Of a DNA stretch of 64,000 nucleotides, positions 22,239-33,562 are shown piece by piece. Source of the DNA: Hyperoplus lanceolatus (Eukaryota; Chordata; Actinopteri; Uranoscopiformes; Ammodytidae); assembly GCA_026929865.2 (NCBI GenBank), contig CM049407.1, positions 32,393,501-32,457,500 of the forward strand. Reading direction: 5' to 3'. A program made the translations under genes and the position numbers. A model generated the notes under the pieces. The model saw nothing but the letters and a program-made list of their open reading frames with translations. It ran no database searches and had not been told where the DNA came from. Each line of letters opens with the position of its first letter. Position 1 is the stretch's first letter.

Positions 22239-23093
22239 CACTCAACAAAAATATAAACGCAACACTTTTGTTTTTGCTCCCATTTTTCATGAGATGGACT
22301 TAAAGATCTAAAATTCATTCCGGATACACAATTGTACCATTTCTCTTTAACATTGTTCACAAATCTGTCTAAATGTGTGATAGTGAGCACTTCTGCTTTG
22401 CTGAGATAATCCATCCCACCTCACAGGTGTGCCACATCAAGATGCTGATCTGACATCATGATTAGTGCACAGGTGTGCCTTAGACTGTCCACAATAAAAG
22501 GCCACCCTGAAATGTGCAGTTTTGTCTCACAGCAAAATGCCACAGATGCCACAAGCATTGAGGGAGCGTGCAATTGACATGCTGACAGCAGGAATGTCAA
22601 CCAGATCTGTTGCTCGTGCATTGAATGTTCATTTCTCCACCATAAGCCGTCTCCAGCAACTTCGCACAGCCATTGAAGAGGAGTGGAACAACATTCCACA
22701 GGCCACAATTGACAATCTGATAAACTCTATGCGAAGAAGATGTGTTGCACTGCATGAGGCAAATGGTGGTCACACCAGATACTGACTGGTTCTGAGTCCC
22801 CAGACCCCCAATAAAGCAAAACAATGCACATTTCAGAGTGGTCTTTTATTGTGGACAGTCTAAGGCACACCTGTGCACTAATCATGATGTCAGATCAGCA
22901 TCTTCATGTGGCACACCTGTGAGGTGGGATGGATTATCTCAGCAAAGCAGAAGTGCTCACTATCACACATTTAGACAGATTTGTGAACAATGTTTGAGAG
23001 AAATGGTACAATTGTGTATTCGGAATGAATTTTAGATCTTTAAGTCCATCTCATGAAAAATGGGAGCAAAAACAAAAGTGTTTTTGTTGAGTG
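22239..23093 (+). mobile_element. 855-bp internally deleted Tc1-like element
   Basis: It is flanked by TA (22237-22238 and 23094-23095) with inverted repeats of about 260 bp starting CACTCAACAAAAATATAAAC. It encodes an 87-residue frame that joins an N-terminal helix-turn-helix (QALRERAIDMLTAGMSTRSV, ARALNVHFSTISRLQ) directly to a Tc1 C-terminus (TIDNLINSMRRRCVALHEA, ending GGHTRY). The catalytic core is deleted. The duplicated locus at about 30509-30516 shows the intact empty TA site. Confidence 0.93.
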
Positions 23094-23180
23094 TATTTCA
23101 AAGCAGATGATAAAATTACGTTTATAAAAAGGGGAGATGACACCTGTTACTCTCAGTTAGTAATGAGTAGCCTAGACTCT

Positions 23181-24450
23181 TGGGGCCTCATTTATAAAGG
23201 TGTGCGTAGAAACCATCCTAAAACATTGCGTCCGCACAAAGCCAAAAATGTGCTGCGCAAAAAAAAAATCAGATTTATAAAACTGTGCGGCGCACACCTG
23301 CACGCAATCTTCCCTTTATAGATACCCACCTGCGGTGAATTGTGCGCAGAAGATCTCCACCCCGTGTCCTCCCACTTCACCTCCCAGTTTCATCCCACAA
23401 TCTACCATAAATGGCGAATGCTAAATAGCTCCTGAATATGATGACGCTCTTAATAAGCACGGAATTTTGACTGACATGAGGAAAACAGGGAGGCAACCGG
23501 CCGCAAAGAAAGCGACTGGGAAGGAAGAAAGCCTGTGACGAGCATGTGCTGCAGTAACTGGCACACAAACACAGACACACACACGCACGCACTGATCACA
23601 TATCATGATTGCCACATTCGTTATAGTCTTTGTAAAGCAGTTTCGCCCAACTTTGTACTGTATGCAATATCACGTATTAGCGAACCTGTAGGACTATATG
23701 TAGGCCTATATAAAATGTGTTGTGAGAAGTGAAAAAATGCATTAGCCTGTAGTCTATTCCAAAGCATTGTTTATCTCCTAGAGATCCACACATTTCCAAC
23801 AACATCAGATTATAGTTTAATCTTCCAGTGTGAATTATCATGGGAAAGAGATGCATGTAATGATTTGCTAAATTCATAACATGATTTTATCTAACAAAAT
23901 ATATAGTTGTAATTAATATCTGTTGGGCTTAACTTTGTACAGAACTACTTTTTACACACCTCTTAAAATTTGCTCTCCCCGCTGGCCACTCACGGAAACA
24001 CCTCCCGACGTTTGGGATATTATTATAGAGTAGCGCTATAAGATTCAATTTATAGAATATATCCAAAACATGTAGACTTAGGCTACTTGATACGTAATTC
24101 AACCTACATCACAACTGCATGCCATAGACTACAGTAGCCATATATTCGCAACTATAGGAAAGCTTATACATTTTATTGACTAAATATATTGGGTGCCAAG
24201 CTTTTGTCTGTGTTTTTCTGATGACAGAGCTTTATTTCGTGGTGTTGCCATTGAGTGGCGCTGATTCCCTGAGTCAGGAAAACCTTGCGGTAGCTCTACG
24301 CATGGTTGAAAGTTGGCGTAGGAATACGCACACTTCTCCACAAATAATGTTTTTATAAATACCGACGTTTGCCACTGCACATTTTCCCGCACATTGCTGG
24401 CCGTCTACGCAAGGTTTTTGTGCACCGCAAGCTTTATAAATGAGGCCCCA
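23181..24450. mobile_element. 1,270-bp TIR element (GGGGCCTCATTTATAAA)
   Basis: Ends are TGGGGCCTCATTTATAAA and TTTATAAATGAGGCCCCA. A related end occurs at 49458. Subterminal GTGCGTAG/CTACGCA-type words are inverted as well. No target duplication was resolved and no clear protein was seen. PIF/Harbinger is a guess, based on the relative at 49458 that carries a Myb-like coding remnant. Confidence 0.75.
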
Positions 24451-25649
24451 GTTGAGCATGCAAGGTGCTCTCCGCTTGGAAAGAAAAGTAAAGAAGAAGC
24501 AAGGCTTACTTCAGGCACATTCGCTCCGAGCCAACAACAGTTAAGAAGCCTTCAATAGGGAATATGGGGATACGATTCAAAAACTGACCGGGGTAACGTT
24601 CCGTTAATGAGGAATTAGTCACGGTAATTATTCACGGACACGGAGTGAGCATTACGCGGTTGGATATACAACTATCTGCTTTGATGGGTTATTTATATGT
24701 ATTTAAATTGTAGGAAAATCATTTAATATTATTTGCTGCCCTTCTTATTTTAAATGGTGACTTAGGCTATTTTTTTGTTACAACTACAGCCCATGTTTTT
24801 TTTCTCACCACTACTCGATCGGATTAAATTGTGGCCCGTCTATTTAATTACTTTCAGTGAGGAAAATGTGTTTTAAACTTGTGGGAATAAATCCTTAATA
24901 TCATATGGCAACTGTGACTGTTTGACAATAAGCATTGAGCGCTTTATTGCGGTGAACCGTTGTTCTGCAGACAGATGCGTTGCGTTCTAAAAATAGAAAA
25001 AAAGTTTAACGAGGAATCGATTGATCCTCGAGGAATGAAGCGATCACACGAGTAGTGAAAACACTCGTGCCCATCCCTAGTAGCTATTGCACTAAATGGT
25101 AACACTTGAATACGTTATGCAAATATGCAACTTGTTTGTTGAAATGTTAATAAATGGGAGATTCCTCAAGCAGCCATCTCTTTCCCGACAATCCCCTCTG
25201 TGCACGAATTCTTAAATATGGTAATTAAACATTATAACACCTGCGGCTTATAGTCCAGTGCGGCTTATAGTGCGGAAAATACGGTAGTTGTAGTCTTGCA
25301 ATATGAGACCCCCTGTCTTTTCAAAATCTCACTCTGTGACTGAAAACTAATGACTAGTTGTCTTCAGGTGTGAGTTGATTGTCTTTAGATGTAAGAGGGT
25401 TTTTGTCTTCAGTCTTTTCAAAGTCTTTTAAAAGTCCTCTAGTGTAAGCCCAGCATTACTATTGTTGACATCAAAGAACTTCAAAAGCTTCCTGCATGAA
25501 CAGATCACTGAAGTCCAGCCCTCCTCAAACTTGTCTCCAGTCTTGTGTCCAAGGTTGGAGAAGTTACTAAACCATCATTTATACTCGCTCAATGCATCTA
25601 GCAGCACACCAGTAGGAGCTGGAATCAGAAAACTCTGGGGCTTGCTGTA

Positions 25650-27045
25650 CACTGCCATCCTTCAAGCAGTTTGTTACATGTCCAACAAGGAATCACAGGA
25701 CTATCGATTTGTTTTATGCCAACATCAAAGACAGTTACACATCCACTGCTCTGCCACCACTTGGCAGCTCTGACCATAACCTAGTGCTGCTTTCAACCAA
25801 ATACACCACACAGGCCCGAAAACAACCCACATCCACCAAATCAGTTCGTGTGTGGTCTACGGAGGCATGTGAAGAATTAAAGGCCTGCTTCGAAAGCACA
25901 GACTGGTCCGTGTTTAAGGACGAGGACAATTTTGATAGTTTTAACCGGATTGACAGTGTGGCTGATTGTGTTTCTGATTATATAAAGTTCTGTACTGACA
26001 TGATCATCCCATGTAAAACCATCAAACTCTTCACAAACAACAAGCCGTGGGTCACTAAGGAAATAAAGAGTGCTATTAACAACAAAAAGGCTGCCTTCAT
26101 GAGCAGAGATAGGGAAAAAATTAAATCAGCACAGAAACATCTTAAACAGGTCATAAGGCAGGGTAAGAGGGATTTTAAGGTAAAGGTGGAAAATAAACTT
26201 GAGGAGTGCGACACTAAAGGTATATGGAGGGGCCTTAAGTCCCAATAACACGTTAGGGCACTGCTAGTTCTCACCTTGGGAGGGGTGCTTTCACCGGATG
26301 AGCCAACCAATTCTTTGCCCGGTTTGAAACCATGGACCTCCCAGCTGTGGACATGGCAACCCGCCACTGGAGTCGGGGTAGCCTCAGCCCCTGTCCCCCT
26401 ATAACGGTCACAGTGGATGAAGTACGCTCACAGCTTTTAAGGCTCAATGTAAATAAGGCACCTGGTCCGGATGGGGTCATGCCACGAGTTTTAAAAGTAT
26501 GTGCTGATCAGCTGTGTACAGTATTGCATTTTATATTTTCTTTGTCTCTGTCCCTGTCTAAAATTCCAGTTTCATGGAAAACCTCATGTATTGTGCCCGT
26601 GCCTAAGAAACCTAACGCCAGAGCACTTAAAGACATGAGACCTATTGCCTTAACCTCTCACATAATGAAATGTTTTGAAAGGACTGTACTAGGGCACTTA
26701 AAGAAGCAGGTCTGTGCCTTTCAGGACCCACTACAGTTTGCCTATAGAGAAGGGCTGGGTGTGGACGATGCCCTCCTCTACCTGTTGCACAGAGTATACA
26801 GCCATCTGGAGCAAACCTATGCATCTGTACGAATAATGTTTTTTGATTTTTCTAGTGCTTTTAACACACTGCAGCCACATATTTTAGCCAGCAAGCTTTT
26901 AAATTTTAACCTCAACAGCTCCACTGTTGCATGGGTCACAGACTACCTCACTAGTAGACCCCAGTTTGTACGGCTTCATGGTACTAGCTCTGGCATTATT
27001 ACCACAAATACTGGGGCCCCACAAGGTACGGTTCTATCTCCGTTT
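25650..27045 (+). mobile_element. CR1/L2-type LINE fragment between the duplicated copies
   Basis: The first frame (about 25650-26245) reads FKQFVTCPTRNHRTIDLFYA and LPPLGSSDHNLVLL, the end of an apurinic endonuclease domain, then the linker NNKPWVTKEIKSAINNKKAA. After a frame break, 26332-27045 gives the start of the reverse transcriptase: NKAPGPDGVMPRVLK, MRPIALTSHIMKCFE, FDFSSAFNT and GAPQGTVLSP. The catalytic FADD-type box and everything after are missing, as is the LINE 5' end. Both truncations coincide with the duplication boundaries. Confidence 0.9.
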
Positions 27046-27417
27046 TCTGCCCTCAGACCCTTGAAGAGCCATGCTTACCCAATTTCTGTTGTTTAGCACT
27101 GAATTAAATTACTGAACAGCATTTTACATTTAATATGTATCAGTGACGATGAGTCTAAAGAGCCAACTTTCATCTTGTTTTGAAGGTGGATGACTTCATA
27201 CTGGTGGAACAGTTAAAGAATGATAGCCTTTTCCGCACCAATTTCTATAGTGCAACAGACAAATGACCAATTCCAGAGGAGCCATCATGTTCCCCCAGTA
27301 AGCAAGTAAGCAAAGAGCCCAAATAGAGTGGTGTGTTACAATATGTAAAGGAAGAGAATGAGTTAGGAGTTCCAAAGCCTCTCATCTCATTTGCTGTAAC
27401 CAAGGGGAGGTTTTTAC

Positions 27418-27532
27418 CTATGAGCAGATGAAAGGTAGATCCTAGGACAGTGGAAGTGACCAGGACGCCCCCCAGCTTCATCAGGTTACTGTAGTAGATG
27501 TCATTGGGCCACTTCACCCTCAGGTCTATGTC
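27418..27532 (-). CDS. hlcs: hlcs catalytic exon B', copy 2
   Basis: Same exon as 19149-19263, with the same acceptor, donor and translation ([11 protein letters not shown] core). In transcript order it comes before the copy-1 pair. Its phase-1 donor fits the phase-1 acceptor of exon A at 19670, so B'-A splicing keeps frame and gives HLLIGRGRNVW at the junction. It fits equally well with the downstream exon at 15252. Confidence 0.9.
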
Positions 27533-27778
27533 CTTATAAAATAAGTTCAAATATCATCAATCATTAACACAAGAATTTTTCAATTAATACCCAATGCACT
27601 GAACTGCAATATACAACTGTATTTTGATTTCATATGCTGGTGATTCAATATGATATTCTGCTACTATGGACAACTGTTTGGATTTTTAAGGTGTACATGT
27701 GTGGAAATATGGGCCAAATCACAGAAGATGTGTAGCCTAATCCAGTCTGCTAATATCTTGGAGTGTATAGGCTGATAC

Positions 27779-27939
27779 CTGGTATCCAGGAAGTGTGCAA
27801 ACAGCTTCCACCACTGCCAGAGCAGCCAGGTGCTGCAGGAAGGGGATCCTCTGTCCTAGCCTGGAGCTCAGCTCCACCTGGACACTCACTGTGAACATGG
27901 CACAACCCACAGGGCTGAGCCAAACATTCCGGCCCCTAC
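27779..27939 (-). CDS. hlcs: hlcs catalytic exon A', copy 2
   Basis: Same exon as 19510-19670 with an identical translation. It is the copy nearest the upstream exon at 48253, about 20.3 kb away. Joining the two yields [19 protein letters not shown], the ligase nucleotide-binding loop. Confidence 0.9.
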
Positions 27940-28503
27940 CTGGACCAGCAGCAAACACAAGAAAGATAAAAGTGCACACTTAGTGGTACTAAATACCTAT
28001 GATATACTCCTGATCAATACAATTAATAACAACAAAATGTAATGCAAGTGAAACTTTGGAATGTTTAACCTATGATGGTCTATGCCTAACCTGCTGATAC
28101 TGACTCACCCCAGCCAGTGTCTGCAGGCTATAGCCTCTTGTTTTAGCTTTAAACAATTAGCCATCAAGTAAACAATTAAAGAAAGGTGTCGTTCTTTAAT
28201 TGTTTACTTTTTTACAATAAATACCCTTAATCTCAGTCTAGCCGCTGTTATGCCAATAAGTGGGCTAGTTTTCCCTGTTTTAGCCAGTTTGTGTAGATAT
28301 TTCTTGAATTGTAGGTGCTCTCTTGTGCTTCAGACTTTTGAGAAGTCAAAGCACCCACCTTTCTAATCACAGTGTCTGGGAGGGACACAGAGGAACTGTT
28401 GGACTCTCAATGGTTTGGCCTGTAAAGGTGGAAACAGGTGAGCCTGTTGAGGTGTCTTGAGTTCTCGGGGATGTAAGGTACTACCTCAATGTTGAAGTTT
28501 TTA

Positions 28504-29203
28504 GGTGGCTGACCCAGGATCAGTAGCTGCGCACAGCCAAACATAGCAGCACGCTAGTCTGTGTTTTAAAATGCTAACCACGGACCTATAACTGCTGCTA
28601 ACAGCCACGTCTGTGTCGCGGGCGGCAGTTGCTCTCGGAAGCAACAGGAGAAACATTCTGCTCCGTTCACGGGAGGAAACAAACGTCTGCAGTTTTCAGA
28701 GGTGTGTTAACGTCACATCAGGTGTCGGGACGGGAATATTCTGACCAACCAGCTCAACTACAATTTAGTGACCTCCATACTTAAAAACAAAGCTACTACA
28801 AGATGTAGTCAAAACATAATCCCCGACCATCGATTTTGATGAATTTGGAGTTGATTTTCAAGTTATATATGCTTAATACATTGGCAATCACAATTAGCTT
28901 TTTGCTATTGGGATATAGGAAACCCTAATGATTTCCTCTCCAGATCCATAGTAAATTAGCAAGCGAGCTCGTTAGCTCATTAGCTAGCGCGCTAAGTTAT
29001 TATGTTGTTTAAGAACTTGTAATCAGGTTACAGCAACAACTGACATCACAGTGGACATTAGCTAGCTAGTTTACTAGCAAGCCACTAAAGCAGCAGAGAG
29101 CCCCAGTTTCAGTTGATTCACAGACTTAAAGGTTCAGTTAGTGATATGGTCCTTTTAGCTAACTTCCTGTTAGTGACTGCAGTTAACAGTCCCCTCTTTA
29201 AAG
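28504..29203. repeat. Dispersed repeat, copy in duplicated segment
   Basis: Duplicate of 20235-20935 with a one-base deletion (GTCGGGACGG against GTCGGGGACGG) and a few substitutions. Confidence 0.6.
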
Positions 29204-29488
29204 CACTTTGTCTCTTGATTGAAAAAAAAATGAGCGGGATACTCGAAAATGTATCTGGCAATTACTGCAAAGCTGAATGACTTAGAGACCTGTGTTATGG
29301 ACTGTGCATACTGTTTAAGTGATTGCTGTATGAATATAGAATGATTTAACATGTTTATTAACAATAAAATCCCTTACTTCTCCTTTAAATCCACCTGCTA
29401 CCTGATCTTTCAATTAAAAAACCACACAAAACTCCTTCAAAGGCTTAGTGTCACTGCACAGTTGTCCTGATGGTTGCAGGGCGCCTAA

Positions 29489-32400
29489 TGCTGGGCTTAC
29501 ACTACACGACTTTTCACGCGATTTGAAAGTCGCAGACAATCTTCCAATGTCGGGCTGAAATCACAGAAATCGTGCTGGAGTTGTGGCGTGCGCACGTAAT
29601 CTCAGTCGTTTGGTGTAAGGTGGTCTTCTGACCCGATTTCAGCTAGTCTTCTTCCCGTCTTGACGTTCCGACATTATCAAACATGTTTGATATTATCGTT
29701 AGTCTTAGGGGGTTGGCTCAAGCGAAATGACGTAAACACTGTCACACTCTGGCATGCACAAAGCACGACGCAAGAGGAGCGGCATTAGTCGCGACCTGTG
29801 TCCGCCTGTGCAGGGACTTATTTAGGACACTTTTTCCTTGAAGCCTCGGCGGGAAAACCAGGCTGACAGCCGCGCAACTTTAACACTTTACCGTCAAATA
29901 CAGGGTTAGGAGTTACAGTTATCGGGGGACGAGATCAGCAAATAAAGATGGTCAAATAACTAAAGGAAGTCCCCCGCTCGGAATATTGAATTAACCTTTT
30001 TTTAATTAAATAATCACTATCGCGTTTGCTGAAATAATATTAATCTCACAAGGAATCTACCGTACTTTTCGGACTATAAGCCGCGACTTTTTCCCAATTT
30101 TTCGACCCTGTTATTACACAGCACAGTTCTGTAGCTACTAGGGATGGGCGTTAATAATCGAGTACTTGAGTACTCCTCGTTTCAAATGAACTCGATTGGT
30201 GGATGAGGAAAATCGTTTTTTTTTTTTATTTTTTTTTTTTAGTGTTTGTAGCCTTTAGGCCGGCCGGCGGGCCGCCCCTATTTTAAAATGTTATATACGT
30301 GTACAAAACGGCACTAAACGGATAAAATAAAGTTTAACAAAATTAAATATTTTGATGCAAGTGCAATAAACTGAGCGTTGTGTCAAAAAGCAACTGTAAA
30401 TAATTGCCACCTCCGTGCCACCGCAGCGCAGCATGTGTTCTCCACAGCACCACAGAGCTGAACACGGTCTCTCCTTTCTCCAGAACATTGTCAGCAATAT
30501 AACTGTCCATATATTTCAAAGCAGATGATAAAATTACGTTTATAAAAAGGGGAGATGACACCTGTTACTCTCAGTTAGTAATGAGTAGCCTAGACTCTTG
30601 GGGCCTCATTTATAAAGGTGTGCGTAGAAACCATCCTAAAACATTGCGTCCGCACAAAGCCAAAAATGTGCTGCGCAAAAAAAAAATCAGATTTATAAAA
30701 CTGTGCGGCGCACACCTGCACGCAATCTTCCCTTTATAGATACCCACCTGCGGTGAATTGTGCGCAGAAGATCCCCACCCCGTGTCCTCCCACTTCACCT
30801 CCCAGTTTCATCCCACAATCTACCATAAATGGCGAATGCTAAATAGCTCCTGAATATGATGACGCTCTTAATAAGCACGGAATTTTGACTGACATGAGGA
30901 AAACAGGGAGGCAACCGGCCGCAAAGAAAGCGACTGGGAAGGAAGAAAGCCTGTGACGAGCATGTGCTGCAGTAACTGGCACACAAACACAGACACACAC
31001 ACGCACGCACTGATCACATATCATGATTGCCACATTCGTTATAGTCTTTGTAAAGCAGTTTCGCCCAACTTTGTACTGTATGCAATATCACGTATTAGCG
31101 AACCTGTAGGACTATATGTAGGCCTATATAAAATGTGTTGTGAGAAGTGAAAAAATGCATTAGCCTGTAGTCTATTCCAAAGCATTGTTTATCTCCTAGA
31201 GATCCACACATTTCCAACAACATCAGATTATAGTTTAATCTTCCAGTGTGAATTATCATGGGAAAGAGATGCATGTAATGATTTGCTAAATTCATAACAT
31301 GATTTTATCTAACAAAATATATAGTTGTAATTAATATCTGTTGGGCTTAACTTTGTACAGAACTACTTTTTACACACCTCTTAAAATTTGCTCTCCCCGC
31401 TGGCCACTCACGGAAACACCTCCCGACGTTTGGGATATTATTATAGAGTAGCGCTATAAGATTCAATTTATAGAATATATCCAAAACATGTAGACTTAGG
31501 CTACTTGATACGTAATTCAACCTACATCACAACTGCATGCCATAGACTACAGTAGCCATATATTCGCAACTATAGGAAAGCTTATACATTTTATTGACTA
31601 AATATATTGGGTGCCAAGCTTTTGTCTGTGTTTTTCTGATGACAGAGCTTTATTTCGTGGTGTTGCCATTGAGTGGCGCTGATTCCCTGAGTCAGGAAAA
31701 CCTTGCGGTAGCTCTACGCATGGTTGAAAGTTGGCGTAGGAATACGCACACTTCTCCACAAATAATGTTTTTATAAATACCGACGTTTGCCACTGCACAT
31801 TTTCCCGCACATTGCTGGCCGTCTACGCAAGGTTTTTGTGCACCGCAAGCTTTATAAATGAGGCCCCAGTTGAGCATGCAAGGTGCTCTCCGCTTGGAAA
31901 GAAAAGTAAAGAAGAAGCAAGGCTTACTTCAGGCACATTCGCTCCGAGCCAACAACAGTTAAGAAGCCTTCAATAGGGAATATGGGGATACGATTCAAAA
32001 ACTGACCGGGGTAACGTTCCGTTAATGAGGAATTAGTCGCGGTAATTATTCACGGACACGGAGTGAGCATTACGCGGTTGGATATACAACTATCTGCTTT
32101 GATGGGTTATTTATATGTATTTAAATTGTAGGAAAATCATTTAATATTATTTGCTGCCCTTCTTATTTTAAATGGTGACTTAGGCTATTTTTTTGTTACA
32201 ACTACAGCCCATGTTTTTTTTCTCACCACTACTCGATCGGATTAAATTGTGGCCCGTCTATTTAATTACTTTCAGTGAGGAAAATGTGTTTTAAACTTGT
32301 GGGAATAAATCCTTAATATCATATGGCAACTGTGACTGTTTGACAATAAGCATTGAGCGCTTTATTGCGGTGAACCGTTGTTCTGCAGACAGATGCGTTG

Positions 32401-32873
32401 CGTTCTAAAAATAGAAAAAAGTTTAACGAGGAATCGATTGATCCTCGAGGAATGCAAGCGATCACACGAGTAGTGAAAACACTCGTGCCCATCCCTAGTA
32501 GCTATTGCACTAAATGGTAACACTTGAATACGTTATGCAAATATGCAACTTGTTTGTTGAAATGTTAATAAATGGGAGATTCCTCAAGCAGCCATCTCTT
32601 TCCCGACAATCCCCTCTGTGCACGAATTCTTAAATATGGTAATTAAACATTATAACACCTGCGGCTTATAGTCCAGTGCGGCTTATAGTGCGGAAAATAC
32701 GGTAGTTGTAGTCTTGCAATATGAGACCCCCTGTCTTTTCAAAATCTCACTCTGTGACTGAAAACTAATGACTAGTTGTCTTCAGGTGTGAGTTGATTGT
32801 CTTTAGATGTAAGAGGGTTTTTGTCTTCAGTCTTTTCAAAGTCTTTTAAAAGTCCTCTAGTGTAAGCCCAGCA
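29489..32873. mobile_element. TGCTGGG-type element with nested insertions, copy 2
   Basis: Same nesting as copy 1: the CCGTA element at 30060-32702, the hAT at 30139-32497 (flanks GTAGCTAC and GTAGCTAT) and the GGGGCCTC element at 30599-31868. The Tc1 insertion is absent; CTGTCCATATATTTCAAAG at about 30504-30522 is the empty site. A T-rich run near 30215-30240 differs in length from copy 1. Confidence 0.88.
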
Positions 32874-33097
32874 TTACTATTGTTGACATCAAAGAACTTC
32901 AAAAGCTTCCTGCATGAACAGATCACTGAAGTCCAGCCCTCCTCAAACTTGTCTCCAGTCTTGTGTCCAAGGTTGGAGAAGTTACTAAACCATCATTTAT
33001 ACTCGCTCAATGCATCTAGCAGCACACCAGTAGGAGCTGGAATCAGAAAACTCTGGGGCTTGCTGTAAAACTCCAAAATGAGCATGGTAGCTCAGAA

Positions 33098-33198
33098 CTG
33101 GTTCTGAACCTATTTAGGTTCAGAACCAGACTTCTTCATAGGTTGTGTCAATGCAATGCTCATTTGAGCATTGCATTGACACAACCTATGAAGAAGTC
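33098..33198. repeat. Two adjoining perfect palindromes
   Basis: The first has 15-bp arms (33098-33112 and 33115-33129, CTGGTTCTGAACCTA) and the second has 34-bp arms (33129-33162 and 33165-33198). Both have a TT spacer and share one base. They start 31 bp past the duplication edge. Each could form a near-loopless hairpin or cruciform. Confidence 0.95.
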
Positions 33199-33562
33199 CT
33201 TTGTGTCCAGAAGTCAGCTGCCAACTTTGCTTCTGATGACCCGGATAAGTAGCTGCACTCAGTTGGCCTGTTGAGATGCATTGGCCCTCTCCACAGTTGG
33301 AGTGATCATTTTGATCTTGTGGTCTTCACACCCAATGGTCATCGCACAACACATGCGATGGCCACTTCGACTCACAAGCAACAAATGGCATTGAAAGTGA
33401 ACGAGCACCGCATGGCATGACCTCAAAATAGTTTTTGAATTAAAAGATCAGGTTGCAGGTGGATTTAAGTTTGTAAAGTTGCACACTCCGGGAGAAGGGG
33501 CAACATTGAATTTACTTATGCTGCTATAGTGGCTTTCTAATTAGCTTATGTCAATCGCAATG
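33199..33562. other. hlcs intron, nothing recognised
   Basis: No known repeat or exon recognised. Confidence 0.45.

Larger units (their letters stand above)
21871..25079. mobile_element. hAT-type element (TAGGGATGGGC ends)
   Basis: Ends are TAGGGATGGGCG and GTGCCCATCCCTA, flanked by an 8-bp near-repeat, GTAGCTAC (21863-21870) and GTAGCTAT (25080-25087). It holds a T run at 21947-21968 and the Tc1 and GGGGCCTC elements. No hAT transposase was recognised, so it appears nonautonomous. Confidence 0.75.
21792..25284. mobile_element. CCGTA-ended TIR element with TA duplication
   Basis: Ends are CCGTACTTTTCGGACTATAA and TATAGTGCGGAAAATACGG, flanked by TA (21790-21791 and 25285-25286). Only short arms belong to it; the interior is mostly the hAT at 21871-25079. 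The TA target suggests a Tc1/mariner-related element. Another lone right end of this type lies at 58683-58734. Confidence 0.8.
21221..25455. mobile_element. TGCTGGG-type element with nested insertions, copy 1
   Basis: The ends are TGCTGGGCTTACACTACACG (left) and CTAGTGTAAGCCCAGCA (right), as at 15680-18017. It is split by the TA-flanked CCGTA element at 21792-25284. The uninterrupted relative at 17120-17160 reads across the site. The second genomic copy is at 29489-32873. Confidence 0.85.
18777..25649. repeat. Tandem duplication, copy 1 (6,873 bp)
   Basis: It aligns with 27046-33067 from TCTGCCCTCAGACCCTTGAA to GGGGCTTGCTGTA. The offset is 8,269 bp up to the Tc1 insertion and 7,418 bp after it. 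By eye differences are sparse single bases and short indels (for example ATGGATTGG against ATGGTTTGG near 20142). The largest difference is the 855-bp Tc1 element found only here. It includes two hlcs exons and a nested transposon block. Confidence 0.95.
27046..33067. repeat. Tandem duplication, copy 2 (6,022 bp)
   Basis: It is the partner of 18777-25649. The same boundaries are seen: the left edge joins LINE sequence (CTATCTCCGTTT) and the right edge joins unrelated sequence (AAACTCCAAAATGAGC) next to perfect palindromes. It lacks the 855-bp Tc1 element. Confidence 0.95.

Noticed and set aside
22522-22785. Small HTH protein gene
   Set aside because: It is the fused remnant of an internally deleted Tc1 transposase between Tc1 inverted repeats.
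25462-25649. Open frame at the right edge of both duplicated copies
   Set aside because: It is continuous in both copies but has no recognisable homology and ends at the breakpoint, so coding is not supported.
26332-27045. Reverse transcriptase as a host gene
   Set aside because: It is a LINE fragment with a frame break upstream and no catalytic box.
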